A DNA stretch of 64,000 nt from Cricetomys ansorgei (GCA_026225945.1 JAMJFZ010003581.1:12125001-12189000); one strand, 5' to 3'; positions 20,486-32,395 are shown, counted from the stretch's first letter. The notes: generated by a model not told the origin, from the sequence alone. A program made the numbers and translations.

Positions 20486-22269
20486 CACAGTGGAGGCACT
20501 AACACCAGAGTGCAAGTGGACATCAGTAGGTTCTTTTGCAAGCATCTAAGTATACCATATTTGATAATGTCCTGCTGATGACAGCAAGTGACCTAGCCAA
20601 GACTAAGTTAGGACAGCAGTGATAAAAAAGGGAGAGGCAAAGAACGGAAACCACCCTTTGTAGCCACTCTACCAGTGTTGTTTCTTTTTCTGTCATCATC
20701 CTCCAATCTAAGATTCCCACCATGTGTGAAACAGCATAGTGTACTAGAGTCCTTTCTGATTTTCATTTTCAAAACCACTAGTTAGCTCTATCATAATAGA
20801 GGCTTGATCTGAAGATCCTGATTTTTACTGGAGTACAGCCTAGGTTTCATTATAGTCCATTCTCATGTCAGGTGTATCAGCCACAATCCCATCCACCTGC
20901 CGGTGCATGATCCTTCCAGGCACTGGGCCAATATGCGGGGAAGCAGACACCCATGTGCTTTAATCAGCATCTGCATCTTGATTTGAGGGGGGAGTTACTC
21001 TTTGAGCCATGTTAAACAAAAACATAAAAATTATCTTAAAAGCACCTTGATGAAAAGACTCTGTTATCAACTTTCTCATCAGATGGGAGGAAAATTCTGA
21101 ACAGGGAGATAAGAGGCCAACAGCACTGACTTCCCTGGAAAAAAAAAGAAAAGAAAAACATAATAAATGCCTAGTTTAACAAAATGATCATAAAGAAACC
21201 ATTGATTGTAATAACAAGAAAAACTAAATAACCAATGTCATTTTCAATGTCCCCGTATTCTTCTACCACAAGGAGATATATTACACAAAACATATGTGCA
21301 TAATTGGGAGGAAAATAAAATTGCTTAAAAAGAGATACTCAACTGACAGCAATAAAATTTAGACCAAATATCAGAAAACTATTAAGCCTAGCTATAACAT
21401 TGGTTAGAGTTCCATTTTCTGATTTGGTCGGTCCTAGGAGGTCCATTGAGCTATTTTGCTTAAGCTGGTGGAAAGGTAAACTAATCTCACATAATGGGCA
21501 GAAGACAGGGAAGCTGTGCTTTCTCTTCTCAGTGCAAGGGACTGAGGGACAATGAATGCTTCAGTAGTGTTACTGTATTCAATATGTTACTTACTGGAAA
21601 GGCAGAGACTTGTGGGAAGAAACACGTGAGGTCAGTGAAAGTTTTCTGTTAGACTCTAGTGAAATAGATCAATTTAATTTTCAGTTCCCAGCAGTGGGTG
21701 GCACTCTGTTGAAAATCACCATTCAAGATCCAAATAGAACTTACTCTGATTTCTCTTTCCTATTTAAAAAAAAACAAACCCAAAAAACCTACTGCATGTC
21801 AAGGTTAATGATAGCTAACAGGCTGGAGCATTCCCCATACTCAATGAGAATCAAGTTCTCCAACGAAAGTTTCATTGGTGAAGGTGTATCTACACCATTC
21901 CACACTTGGACAAACATCTAGTTAGTTGTCTCTTTGCAAGACAGAACAATGAAAGTTAGAGCTAACAACCAACATGGAAAGAAATGAAATTAAAGCTAAG
22001 AGGCTTCTGTCTAAACACATCAGGTTGAAGACCTCTGATGATTTTCCCCTGCTATCAGCTCACCAGAAATTCAGCAAAGAATTAACTCAAATGGTCAGAG
22101 CAATGCTAATGGAGACGTAAAAAAAATGGGCTTTTAAACTTTATTTTAGAAGACTAACAGAAGGATACAAGGTAACTGATTTGCTTCATTTTTCTCTGCC
22201 CTGTTTCTGGGAGATGTTTGTGGAGGTGGAGTGAGCGCTGGCTTCACAGATGAATGGGCTGCCCTATCA
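20486..22269. other. unrecognised AT-rich sequence
   Basis: No exon or repeat family is recognised over 1.8 kb. The 103-codon open frame at 21610-21921 has no known motif and includes a lysine-rich stretch read from an A-run. Confidence 0.4.
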
Positions 22270-22402
22270 AGAACCGCTACGGAGGCAGCGTGCTGGGGCA
22301 TGTCTGCCATCCCAGTGCTGGGGAAGCTGAAGCAGGACGGTCTTGACTTTGAGACTAGCTTGATCTACAGAGTGAGGCCTTGTCTCAAAATAATTAGAGA
22401 AA
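22270..22402 (+). mobile_element. B1-like SINE
   Basis: GGGGCATGTCTGCCATCCCA, GTGCTGGGGAAGCTGAAGCA and GTGAGGCCTTGTCTC follow the B1/7SL layout with clear divergence. Confidence 0.7.
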
Positions 22403-22419
22403 AAAATAAAGGGTGGTTA

Positions 22420-22452
22420 GAGAGAGAGAGAGAGACAGAAAGAGAGAGAGCT
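22420..22452 (+). repeat. (GA)n microsatellite
   Basis: Interrupted AGAG run in the A-rich tail region of the adjacent B1. Confidence 0.85.
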
Positions 22453-22903
22453 AGCTCTTGACAGAGAAGGGGGGAAAGGGAGGGAAGAGGGAGAGGGGGG
22501 TTCACTCTGAAATTTACTGTAATTGCATTCGAATAGTGTAAGCTGCCACATGGATGTTGACAAAGCATGGGACTCTTGTCTCAGAAACAAAGTGTTCTTT
22601 TACGCATGACACAACAGCAACTTCGTGTTCACATCGGTTCCCCTTGCCTCACCAGGCCCACGGGAGTGAAGCTAAGCAGATGAAGCTGAGGAGTAGATAG
22701 TAGGTCAGGAGCATAGCGAATACAGGAGAGTTCTGGAAAGTCCAGACTTACTCCCTGATGCCTCTTGTAAGCAAGCCTGCTCAGCTTTTGCCTTTGAAGG
22801 AAACATTATCTTTCTTACACCGGATAGCAAAAAAACCCTGCCATCTATTCTGTCCATTCTGTCTAGCTCTCTCTTCCAAGACTTTTGATTGTATGAAGAC
22901 GCT

Positions 22904-22904
<1 letters not shown>

Positions 22905-22941
<37 letters not shown>
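22905..22941 (+). repeat. (GA)18 microsatellite
   Basis: Near-perfect AG run. Confidence 0.95.
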
Positions 22942-22943
<2 letters not shown>

Positions 22944-23150
22944 CGACATCATGATGTCACTACACATAGAGTTTAGTGGATGAGATGTGCACCACCAGTC
23001 CGTGTGAGCCCCTGGAGGAGCTCTAGAACATTTCTGCCCATCCCTAATCCTCCTCCCCTTCAGGTCAACCACTTCTGCTCTTTTAACCTGGGTTTCTGGT
23101 ATCGTATATTTGCACCTAAAGACGACTTATGGAAGTAATGTTCATTCCAG

Positions 23151-23250
23151 GAGCAGAGCATCATCCTGTGCAAAGCATCAGCCCACACAGAGGATCACCC
23201 AGCTCAGAGCATCATCCCGTGCAGAGCATCATCCCGTGCAGAGCAGCAGT
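23151..23250 (+). repeat. 17 bp minisatellite
   Basis: GCAGAGCATCATCCCGT repeats about five to six times: two adjacent perfect units at the right, and degenerate units to the left (GCAAAGCATCAGCCCACA, CAGAGGATCACCCAGCT). Confidence 0.75.
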
Positions 23251-23334
23251 AGCATCCAGTCACCTCACTCTCTGCTTACTTTTCAATTAGTTAATTTCTT
23301 CTCATGCATGCCTCTGTTTTAATGGCATTTCTAG

Positions 23335-23640
23335 AGAGAAGCCTTCCCGGACCACCTCAATTTAAATTAGGTCTCACCTGCTAGGCGTTCTCATGCCACT
23401 TCATCCTTTAACTTCATGGCATACATCCCAGTTTGTAATTATGTAATTATATTTATGTTCATTTATTTATTGTGTGGCCTCTTCCATTAGTTTATAAACT
23501 CCAAAGGGTCAAACTCATCATATATTTTGTCCCCCTCTGTATTATTGAATAACACCTGAAAAGCACTTTGAACAGTACCTATAGCATGGTATAGATGCTC
23601 AATAAATATTTATAGAATGAAGGAAGGAATGGATGGATAA
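23335..23640 (+). mobile_element. L2 3' end, long fragment
   Basis: GAAGCCTTCCCGGACCACCT, TAATTATATTTATGTTCATT, TTTATAAACTCCAAAGGGTC and TGCTCAATAAATATTTATAG with a GAATGAAGGAAGG tail match the 3' end of LINE2 in order over 300 bases. Confidence 0.75.
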
Positions 23641-23679
23641 TTAAAGCAATGAATATCTAATATATGCTAGATACTCTCT

Positions 23680-23830
23680 GGAATTCTTTCGTACACGCTG
23701 CTTTATTTTTTATGACAACTCTAGCTGATAGTTATTACTGTCCTCATGCAGAGGAGGACATTGTCTCAAATAAGCTAACTAATAGGCTTCCAAGTCATAT
23801 AAGCAGCATAATTAAGAATTAGGCCATTTA
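23680..23830 (-). mobile_element. MIR SINE
   Basis: ATGACAACTCTAGCTGATAG, GTCCTCATGCAGAGGAGGAC and AGTCATATAAGCAGCA follow antisense MIR (ATTTTACAGATGAGGAAACTG, CACACAGCTAGTAAG). It is old and diverged. Confidence 0.55.
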
Positions 23831-23898
23831 ATTAAAACTCTTGTATTTTTTGCTTAACATTTAGATCTATTATTTTTAGTTTGTTTATTTGCTCAGTT

Positions 23899-24046
23899 TT
23901 TTTTTTTGAGACAGGGTTTTACTCTGTAGCCCCCACTGACCCGGACCTCTCTGTGGAACAAACTCAAGATGGCCTCAGATGCCCAGAGATCTGCATGACT
24001 CTGCCCACCAAATGCTGGGATTAAAGGCATGTGCTACATACCTGGA
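23899..24046 (-). mobile_element. B1 SINE
   Basis: A T-tract, then GAGACAGGGTTTTACTCTGT, GAGATCTGCATGACTCTGCC, AATGCTGGGATTAAAGGCAT: a nearly full antisense B1 with A-tail. Confidence 0.85.
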
Positions 24047-24666
24047 TGGCTTCATGCTTTTTATAAGGCCATTAATTGAAACTTATTCCATGTTTGCACA
24101 TGCCTCAGCTGGCAGTTCTGACACAACAAAAGATGAAATCTGTCTCTCATTATGTCTTTGACCAAAAATTCAACTACTTTGTTTTTAGTTCATTTTACTA
24201 ATTTGAAGAAAAAAATTACCAATAATTGCCTACAGTCAAAATCCATTCATATAAAAACAAAATTGCATAAGGTAATGGAGTTGACTGCTGGTGGGTAGAC
24301 TGGGAACTCAGATTTTTTCCTGTTGGCAAGATCAAACTAATTACATGACCAAAGTTAGGGATATTATAATGTAGAATTTGTACATAAGGAGGACCTCTCC
24401 AAAGGTCGTGGGAATTGTCATGAAAATGTATCACTGTGTATGTTACCTTGTTTGGTAGCCACTCCCAATGTTAGTGTGTCTTCCTGTGCTGTGAGGGCTA
24501 GAAATCTAAAAACTGCTATTTGAATTCAGGATGCAGATTGGATCCCATCAGTTAGATGTGCTCACTACAGCACTTGGTGACAGAAATGAAGAGAAGCCAT
24601 GGTTTCACGTTGGAGAAGATAGCAGTTAGCTTTGGTTGACAACTTGTTTGTATTAAGAACCAAGTA

Positions 24667-24815
24667 GGGCTTGGGAGATGGCTCCGTACATAAAGTACCT
24701 GCCAGGCAAGTGTGAGTTCTTAATATCCACCCTACACCAAAAGCCAGGAACCCCTGTTCTGGGGTTGGATGATGTAGTGGGCAAAGACAGAGACTGGAGG
24801 GATCACTGGAGCTCA
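24667..24815 (+). mobile_element. composite B2/B1-like SINE
   Basis: GGGCTTGGGAGATGGCTCCG starts it like B2. Then come AAAAGCCAGGAACCCC and AGACAGAGACTGGAGGGATC, the middle part of a rodent tRNA/7SL composite. It runs directly into the tRNA-Lys-derived segment. Confidence 0.5.
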
Positions 24816-24889
24816 TCCCTGGCTAGCTCTGTTAGTAGAGTGTGAGACTCTTAATCTCAGGGTCATAGGTTCATGTCCCATTTGGGTAG
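24816..24889 (+). pseudogene. tRNA-Lys(CTT)-derived pseudogene
   Basis: CTGGCTAGCTCTGTTAGTAG, GAGACTCTTAATCTCAGGG and AGGTTCATGTCCC align to tRNA-Lys(CTT) along its whole length, with the anticodon CTT at 24850-24852 and an intact anticodon stem (GAGA/TCTC). The acceptor stem does not pair well, the A box has lost its conserved A14, and the T-loop has ATG where GAN is expected. It is not likely to be a working tRNA gene. Confidence 0.8.
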
Positions 24890-26080
24890 CAGGTTTGCTA
24901 TTGTGCTTGATTACCTCCTAGCTCAGAAAAGGAAAAAGAAAGATGAAGGGGAAAAAAGGAAATATTCACCATCCTTGTTGGTGGTCTGAAACTGAGAATG
25001 GAGGAACAGATAGTGAGCTGGACTAATGTCTCAACACAGTATCCCTGAACCTAATTCCCTCCCAAGATCTCCAGGCCTCAACCAATACGTACTCTGAGCA
25101 AAGTTCCTAGAAGTCTAAGCTGCATGCAATCACAAGGACAAGCTGCACATGATAGAAGTATGTTTTCCATAGCAGCACATAAACAAATCACAGCCACTGG
25201 TCACAAATAGTTTAAATCAAACTCACTCTCATCCGCTACTCCTGGGATGGGCACAAAAAATATATTCCAAAACCAATTCTGTACTTTTAGAGAAACCAGG
25301 ATCACAAAACTCCTACAAAATATTTCACTGCATTTCCCATCTTTTAGTTAAGCCATAAGCTGTAGTATAGAGACAGCTTTTCCTCTGAGACCTTCTTCTA
25401 GGCCATCTCTTCTTCCTAATCTCCAGGAGTTTATTAAATGGAAAATCCCTCCGACTCATAAAAGGACTAATTAGCTTTTCTTCCCACATTCATGCCTTTT
25501 GGGTCAGTGGTCAGGGTATTCAGGAGATCTCCCCTGCTCAAATCTAATCTTTATCAGTTTCAATGATACCCACAACTTCTTGTACATATATACAAAATCC
25601 CAGCCCCAATGCATTTCCTGACTTCCATTCTGTTGCTAACACAAGTGGCTGATTTAGTGATTTAGTATTTGTTCTACACCGGGGAAAGATACATTAACAA
25701 GAAACAAACACGGGGCAGGGTCACTTTTCCGTAAGAAAATTGTACAGGCATCCAAGAGCTGAATTATTTTGGGTGGTTTAAAAATTGTTCACTGCTTATA
25801 TTCATTTAAACAATTGGCCTCTAAATATATTTTAACTGTTTATTTGCACAAAAAAAAATCCAAATAAAAATAGCCTGTATCTAATTTAAAGCTACTGGAC
25901 TTAAAAACAACACACGATTGGGTTTCTCAGATTGTTCAATGTTCTCTCCCTTACAGTCTTGCTGTCTACAATCCTCTACAGCTGTCTATCAGTAGGCAGC
26001 TGGCCCTTGACCTGCCATTTCAGTCACATGGATGAGCTCCATGTTCAGTGCAGAGAAATCCTTTCTCGAAAAATTAGATG
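24890..26080. other. unrecognised sequence
   Basis: No repeat family, exon or RNA gene is recognised. AT-rich with no long open frame. Confidence 0.4.
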
Positions 26081-26310
26081 AAGGGGCTGAAGAGAGTTCG
26101 GTTGTTAAGAGTGCTTACTGCTCTCATAGAGGACCTACACTCAGTCCCAGAACCCAAGTGGTAACTCACAACACCTGTAACTCCAGTGTCAGGGGGATTC
26201 AGTGTTCTTTTCTGGTCTCCTCAGGCATATGCATTTACGTGGTGTGCATAAACTCATTACAGACACATGCACATAGCTAATCAACTAATTAGAATAAGTA
26301 AAATGGAAAG
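26081..26310 (+). mobile_element. B3-type SINE
   Basis: AAGGGGCTGAAGAGAGTTCG, TTAAGAGTGCTTACTGCTCT, CACAACACCTGTAACTCCAG and TGGTGTGCATAAACTC follow B3 from head to tail. Confidence 0.8.
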
Positions 26311-26357
26311 CAATTGAAGAAGATTACCAATATTGACTTCTGGCCTCTATACTATAT

Positions 26358-26394
26358 ACACACATGCACGCACACACACACACACACACACACC
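26358..26394 (+). repeat. (CA)n microsatellite
   Basis: CA run, partly interrupted by ATGCACG. Confidence 0.9.
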
Positions 26395-26404
26395 CCACCT
26401 AAGA

Positions 26405-26700
26405 GTAGTGAGGCACACCTCTGGGTGTGTTGGTGAGGGCATTTACAGAGATGATTATCTGAAGCAGAAAGATCTAGAATGTGTTTGTAGATGGTACCAT
26501 CCCATGAGGCTAAGAGCCTAGAGAGGATAAAAATGAAAAAAGAAGAAAGCCATCTGAGCACCAATATTTTCTTTCTCTGCTTCCTTGGCCACTATGATGT
26601 GAACTGCTCTGCCGTGCCATGATGGACTAAACCCTCTAAAACTATGAGCCAAAATAAACTCTTCTTCCTCTAAAGTTGTTTTATAGTTAATTCAGAGAAC
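26405..26700 (+). mobile_element. MaLR-type LTR
   Basis: GGCATTTACAGAGATGATTA, GGTACCATCCCATGAGGCTA, TGCCATGATGGACTAAACCC and GAGCCAAAATAAACTCTTCT occur in the order of the rodent LTR type that also ends at 12572. Confidence 0.65.
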
Positions 26701-27324
26701 AGAGTCATAGACACAGAGTGGAGTGAGTTGAGGTGGCAGATTCAGCATAACTGTGCCTAGTGAGATCTGTGGGCGATGGGAAGAGATGCTGCTAGTGGCT
26801 TCCTGACTGTTTGATATTGAAGTGGGACATTCTCTCAATGATTTTGCAAGTGCCGAATTTTCTACATTAAATCCTTGTTTAAAATATGCAGAATGGTTTA
26901 TGTTTCTTTTAGGACAGTAACTGCTGTCCAATTTCATGAAAGTTCTGCTTAGTCCCCTGATTTCCCTTTCTCCATAATTTTATCTCATTCTTTTGAATTA
27001 TTAGTAATTCTTTCACATTATGAGAATAAAAAAATCCTCTTGAGAGAAAGGCTATTGAGTCCATGTTCAATGAATACAAATTCTTTTCCAAAGAGATACA
27101 AGCCTACCCCATTCAGGCTAGTATTTTGTAGTCAGGGATCACAACTAGCATTTTCCAGAGACCTGGGACAACAGGGCCCTGTGAGGCCTTCAGAGCTTCC
27201 TTAATTCCTTTGTCATTGCTCCTGACAGAGATGTACACTAGGACTTATTGATTGCACTTTTAGCTGGACAATAACTAGAAGTCAATGTCATTGTCTTATT
27301 ATTTTAGTCAAACATGTCATTCAG

Positions 27325-27505
27325 GTCAAAAATTCTCAAGTGAGGTCTCCAGACAAGTCGTATCAGCCTATCTGGGAAGCTGTTAGAAATGCAACATTGT
27401 GGGTCCTATCCCCAACATACTAGAAGTAGAAATTCTGGGATATGGCCAAGCAATCCATGTTAGAAGTCCTCCAGGTGAGTATGGGTAAGAATGGTAAAGT
27501 TTAGG
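27325..27505 (-). mobile_element. MER5-type hAT remnant
   Basis: AATTCTCAAGTGAGGTCTCC, GGAAGCTGTTAGAAATGCAA, GTTAGAAGTCCTCCAGGTGA and GGTAAAGTTTAGGAG match antisense MER5 from end to end. Confidence 0.65.
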
Positions 27506-27767
27506 AGCTGCGGGTAGTCTATATATATATTTATAAGGTTCTTCATGGGCAGAGACAGCTGAGTTTTCTACATGGGGGTTTCCAGGTGGAACTTAGAGTA
27601 AATGACTGGTAGCTACGGAGACACATTCTTTGCAAGGGCTCATTTCATTTCTGGGGTTAAATGATGTCCTTTAGAGTGATGGCAACCCATGAAGAAGAGT
27701 CTGATGTGTTTACCATTTACGGTATTACTACTTCATATAGGGAAATAAGGTAGTCTAAGCACTATAT

Positions 27768-27890
27768 AGGGAGGCTGGTAGTCCATGCCTGTAATCTCAA
27801 CACAGAGCAGGCAGAGGCACAGAGATTACCGTAAGATCAACTGGTCGACACATGTGACCAGGCCAGTAAGTGCTATATAGCAAGGAATCT
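27768..27890 (+). mobile_element. B1-like SINE, diverged
   Basis: GTCCATGCCTGTAATCTCAA, CAGAGCAGGCAGAGGCACAG and GACCAGGCCAGTAAGTGC follow B1, without a clear tail. Confidence 0.55.
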
Positions 27891-28039
27891 GTACCTTTTT
27901 GAACCTATAAAACTATAACAAGTTAGTCTATCTGCTTAATAAATGAGCCAATCTGAAAATAGTTTTCAAGACCTGTTCAATAATCTTACTTTCCTGTCAT
28001 TGTTTTTGTTTAGTTTCATAATGAAGAATGACCCTAGGG

Positions 28040-28092
28040 CATTGCCCAAGCTAGCTGAGTGCTTCGGCACTGAGATGCACTCCCAGCCACAT
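28040..28092 (-). repeat. ID/B4-like SINE fragment
   Basis: AGCTGAGTGCTTCGGCACTG then AGATGCACTCCCAGCC is the antisense tRNA-like head. Confidence 0.5.
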
Positions 28093-29907
28093 GTCAGATC
28101 ATAAAACTATCGAGACTTAATATCTCTCAGAGACAAAACAAAATGTACCACTCGTGTGTTTTAGATGAAAGAGTATTCAAAATAGTTTTGACTGGTAAAT
28201 AATTTTCAGTAATAATTAGATAGTAAATTTATAAATTTATTATAAATTTATAGTACTTCAACATATTATTATTTAGTTTAAAACATGTACAAAATCAATT
28301 CATATGAGACAAATGTTTCACAAGCAGAAGCTGCCTCGTCCTACCCTTTAAATAAGAGTGCAGGCTAATGCTCAATAATGTTATTACATCTTTTCAGTGA
28401 TGTGTGTATATAAAGAAGCATATCAATTACAGATTATAAAAGTATTAAATATTTTAATAGATCAAATTCTTGAAATCTCTCAAAAGTGTATGGCTGTTTT
28501 AACGTTACTAAACGCTCTTCAGTGTATTTCACTCTCATCAGAAGTGAGAATGGAATATTTGAGGTACACCTAATCGTATTCATCCCTTCCTCACATTGTT
28601 TCATGAGTTTGCCTTTCATGAAGCGAGTCTTATCTCTATGAATAATTGCTCCATAACCCAACTTCTTCCTTTAGTTACAAATTCAGGCATTATTGCACAA
28701 TCTTGTTGAGAAAAATAGAGTAACACCTTGAACAGCCAAGTAACTCTTGTATTCATTTTCAATAATAATGTAAAACCTAGACTACAAATTGATTTATTCA
28801 TGCAGCACTATTTGAAATAGAAATGAAGAATTCTTCTCTTTAACAAGATTCAGTTCTTTAAGGGACTGGAGCAACAACGTTTTTGTTAAGTTTTAACCAT
28901 TTATCCACCTTTATAAAATTTCCATTGGGCTATGTCTGCCTAAACAAGGCTCATGATAATCACGTATGTTACCCTGAAGGACTCCATAAAGGACAAGAAA
29001 TAAACACATTAAATTAAATAATGTACTTGTTTTATGATTAGGATGGAATGTTCAGGGATATAGCTAAATATCACCCAAAAGTGCCTATTTCAAACATTTT
29101 TTTTTACTTTTTATTTTTAGACTTGTAGATTGTCTTAGTAACCACTTCCCATTTCTATGCATTCTTAATCTCTGTCTGAGTCTTTTACTTCTGCTAGAAA
29201 TACATTGGTCCTCTGTATTCTAAAACACTGCCTGTCAAGCTACTGTCTTCTGCTTTATCACTTAATCGTGAACAAGCATTCCAGAGCCCAAGACTTCATT
29301 CTCTCAACACCTGCTCCCTTATCTCTCCAATGTGGTGCAGTACTCTGAATAATCTCTACTTACAAAGAAGAAAGGGAAATGTCATTTGAGAGAACCTAGG
29401 TGGTGTCAACTGTTTAGTGTTCTGAACATTTAAGTGGTTTCCTGTATATGCAATAGTTTATAATATTTTGACAAGTAGGTTTCACTGTCATCATCCTACC
29501 AAAACTGTGGTCAAGAATTGTCTAGTTGCCAAGACCAAGGTGGAAGGACTGCTCTCCTTCAACCTCCTACATATTTATGCTAGTGATCACTTCCTCTATT
29601 TGAGAATTCTTTTCTGCCTATAAAATATTTTTTCAACGTAATACTTTTATTAACCACTTGGGATTTCGTACAATATATCTGGATCACATCCTCTCCCACG
29701 TTCAACCTCCCACTCCAAAAAAAGAAAAAACAAATTAAGTCATGTATGACAGCAGCATGGACCGTGAGCATGACCCTAGGTTTTGGTGATGGTAGACAGC
29801 TTGGATCACGGATGTCCTCCTGGCCTATATTATCCTGAAATTATGCATGACAAAGTTCAACCTGAAGTTGGGCTTCGTTGCTGAAACACACAGAGACCTG
29901 AATCAGG
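28093..29907. other. unrecognised AT-rich sequence
   Basis: No gene or repeat family is recognised. Around 28225-28265 there is an AT inverted repeat built of AAATTTATAAATTTATTATA. Confidence 0.4.
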
Positions 29908-30021
29908 CAGGCACCGTGGCTTCCCACAGGCACCCTGCCATTCCACAGGTACTGTGGTATCCCACAATCACCCAGATAGCTCATAGGTACCTGGACATCC
30001 TGCAAGCGCCTGCTGCTAATA
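29908..30021 (+). repeat. 19 bp degenerate minisatellite
   Basis: Six 19-base units run without gaps from 29908, each starting C/T-A-G/A-N-C/T-A/G-C: CAGGCACCGTGGCTTCCCA, CAGGCACCCTGCCATTCCA, CAGGTACTGTGGTATCCCA, then three more diverged units. The period is not a multiple of three, so the open frame across it (29847-30071) is not conserved by the repeat. Confidence 0.75.
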
Positions 30022-30109
30022 AAATATTATTGTCTTGTTATAAAAATGTGAGTAATGCAATAAAAAAATAAAAGGTCAACCTTCATAATTTATAGTTGTC
30101 CTTTAGTTT

Positions 30110-30165
30110 CTCTATCTCTCTGTCTCTGTCTCTGTCTCTGTTTCTCTCTCTCTCTCTCTCTCTGT
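30110..30165 (+). repeat. (TCTG)n/(TC)n microsatellite
   Basis: CTCTGT repeats, then a pure TC run, adjacent to the tail end of the antisense SINE on its right. Confidence 0.9.
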
Positions 30166-30302
30166 GTATGTATGTATGCACATGCACATATTCGCTTGTA
30201 TAGAGAACAACCTGTGGGTGTTGATTCTTTCCTGGGCATCAAGCTCAGCTTTCAGCATTGCTGACAAGTGCCTTCACCTGCTGAGCCACCTCACTGGCCC
30301 AC
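30166..30302 (-). mobile_element. B2/B3-type SINE fragment
   Basis: ACCTGCTGAGCCACCTCACT then GGCCC is the antisense B2 head, and TGTGTATGTATG is the tail side. Confidence 0.65.
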
Positions 30303-31599
30303 ATCTCCACCATTATCCTTATCACCTATAAATTAACACTGTGAACACTCTTCTTTTACTGCAAAGGTTTGAATGTGCATGCGTATTTCTACTTAGTAGA
30401 ATGCTAATTTTATGCAGGATTTTCTTTCTTAATATTAAATCATTTCATCATTCTTCAAAACCGTACTTTGAGTAGCTGCCTAATCCTGCCCTGTGAATTC
30501 GGCTTTGTTTTCACTGCCCCCATTCATTAGAACAGTACTTGACTGAGCTGCAGAATGACATTCACTCAATGCACACAGTGTTCCGGGCAGTGCTCAAAGC
30601 ACCTGGCATCTGCATCTTCTTTGTCTTGTGACATCAGTACCATTTCTGTTCGCTATTTGACTGATGTCAGAAGAATAAAAATACAGGAATTGTCTCCTTG
30701 CCAGTGCTGTTTGCGTCCCTTGACTTGTTCACCCTCTCCTTACGTCTTATACTTGGGAAACTTCCTTTACCTCATTAGCCTCTCTGCTAGCTACGTGTAC
30801 ATTTGAATCTGGGTTCTGACTACACAAGTCCAGCGGAACTTACATAGCGTGGGCTTTTCTTAATTCTGCAGTCTTTCCGATTGGCCTCCGAAGTGACTGG
30901 GTTAATGGTGCGAGCCTGGATGTCTCCTGGCACTCTTCTGCTCCAGAACTTCTCCAAAACAGCTCAAGCCTGAGATAGCCAAAGATGTCTTCCTCACTCA
31001 AGACTACCTTGCTCGCTTTCCTTCCTCAGTTTGGTAAGTGATCCTTTAGGTCTGCGCATACAACTTAGAGGCCACGTTCCTTTTTCTAGTCAGTTGCCAA
31101 GTCTTGTCACCCTTAACGTGTCCCATTTTCTTACTGACTTCTCAAGTGGCACCCTCATGGCTTCACGTCTACACTCATTGAATGAGCTTCTCGGGGTTGT
31201 CCCGAGAGCTACATTGTCTAGAGCTGGTCTCTCAGTGTTGTATGAATCTGGCTCAGTTATGTTTACATCTGGCATCCTATTCCACCAGGGAAGGGCTAAG
31301 TCTCTGATATTTAAGACTTTATATCTTCTGACCAAAAAAAAACAAAAAAAATCTAAGAAAAACGATGTTCAAAGACACCTGTGCTTTTGCTCCTGTTCTC
31401 TCTATTTGGAGAGCTCTCACCCACTATCTCTGCCTTCCATCCTCCTACTCCTCATCTTTATGATTTAAGCATACCCGACTGTCAGTATCCTTTCCAGGTA
31501 TCTATTAATACTACTTCTCAGGAACCCTGCCTCATTCTCCCAAGTCTCTCTGACTACAAAACCCCATTCACTTTATGGACCATACGTTCCAGTCAACTT
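30303..31599. other. unrecognised sequence with chance ORFs
   Basis: The 145-codon plus-strand frame at 31031-31468 and an 83-codon frame at 30555-30806 show no domain, signal or family resemblance. The former includes a Lys-rich run read from an A-tract. Confidence 0.35.
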
Positions 31600-31938
31600 T
31601 TTATAACTACGACAACGTTTGTTTTGATTCATCATTTCATGGATTTCATTTCATGGTCCAATGGCCCTGCTGCATATGGGCCTATGGTGGTCAAACAGTC
31701 TGTTGTGGCAGAAGCATGTGGTAGAAGAAGCTACTAACCCCATGGTGCTCAGGAAGCAAAGAGAATGGAAGGAAAGGGTCAGGCTTCCAGTATCCCTGTT
31801 AAGGGTTTGCTCTCAATGACCTAACCCTCTTTTACTAAGCCCCACCTCCTAAAATCTCCAACATCTCCTGATAGAGCTGCAGTTTGGCAACAAAGCCAAT
31901 AGTAATACATGAACTTTGGATGCTTATTCAAACCATAG
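31600..31938 (-). mobile_element. MaLR/MLT-type LTR, antisense
   Basis: AAGCAAAGAGAATGGAAGG, CTCAATGACCTAACCCTCTT, AAGCCCCACCTCCTAAAATC and TGCTTATTCAAACCATAG follow the antisense order of MaLR LTRs. Confidence 0.5.
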
Positions 31939-31989
31939 AATGGACTCATTGTAACCTTGTAGAAATGTAGTAAAAGGACCTCTTTTTTT

Positions 31990-32125
31990 TTTGTGCACGT
32001 CATCTATCAAAACTATAAACCCAGTGAAGGAACTTCATGGTACATTTCTCCATGCCTTTTTGCACCTTGTAGAGTATCTGCTATATAAGGAATGCTCAGT
32101 AAATGTTCGGTGAATGTGGCAATGA
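31990..32125 (+). mobile_element. L2 3' end
   Basis: TATAAACCCAGTGAAGGAAC and AGGAATGCTCAGTAAATGTT with CGGTGAATG match the L2 terminus. Confidence 0.5.
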
Positions 32126-32256
32126 ATGACTTTGTTGACAAGCATAATATGTCTACATCATTAGGTCTGTTTCCGCCTCTTACTTTGATGCTTTATAATT
32201 TGGACCCTGAGTTTTCACACTGATGCTTCATGCTCATGCCTCCTGAATAACTTGTG

Positions 32257-32351
32257 GTGGCTGGGAAGATGGTTCACTGTTTAAGTGCTCTTTCTGCTCT
32301 TCCAGAGGACCTGAATTCAGTTCTGAGTACCAGGTGGCTCAGACCTCCTGT

Positions 32352-32392
<41 letters not shown>
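32257..32392 (+). mobile_element. B3/B2-type SINE with (CA)n tail
   Basis: GGCTGGGAAGATGGTTCACT, TGCTCTTCCAGAGGACCTGA and CCAGGTGGCTCAGACCTCCT form the head and middle. The 3' part is replaced by a pure CA run at 32355-32390. Confidence 0.75.
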
Positions 32393-32393
<1 letters not shown>

Positions 32394-32395
32394 TA

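Noticed and set aside
24816..24889. Working tRNA-Lys gene
   Set aside because: Acceptor stem mismatches and changed A-box and T-loop bases point to a decayed copy.
28225..28265. AT-rich inverted repeat as a structured element
   Set aside because: Simple A/T composition gives such palindromes by chance.
31031..31468. 145-codon plus-strand ORF
   Set aside because: No domain, signal or family likeness. It includes a Lys run from an A-tract and overlaps another open frame.
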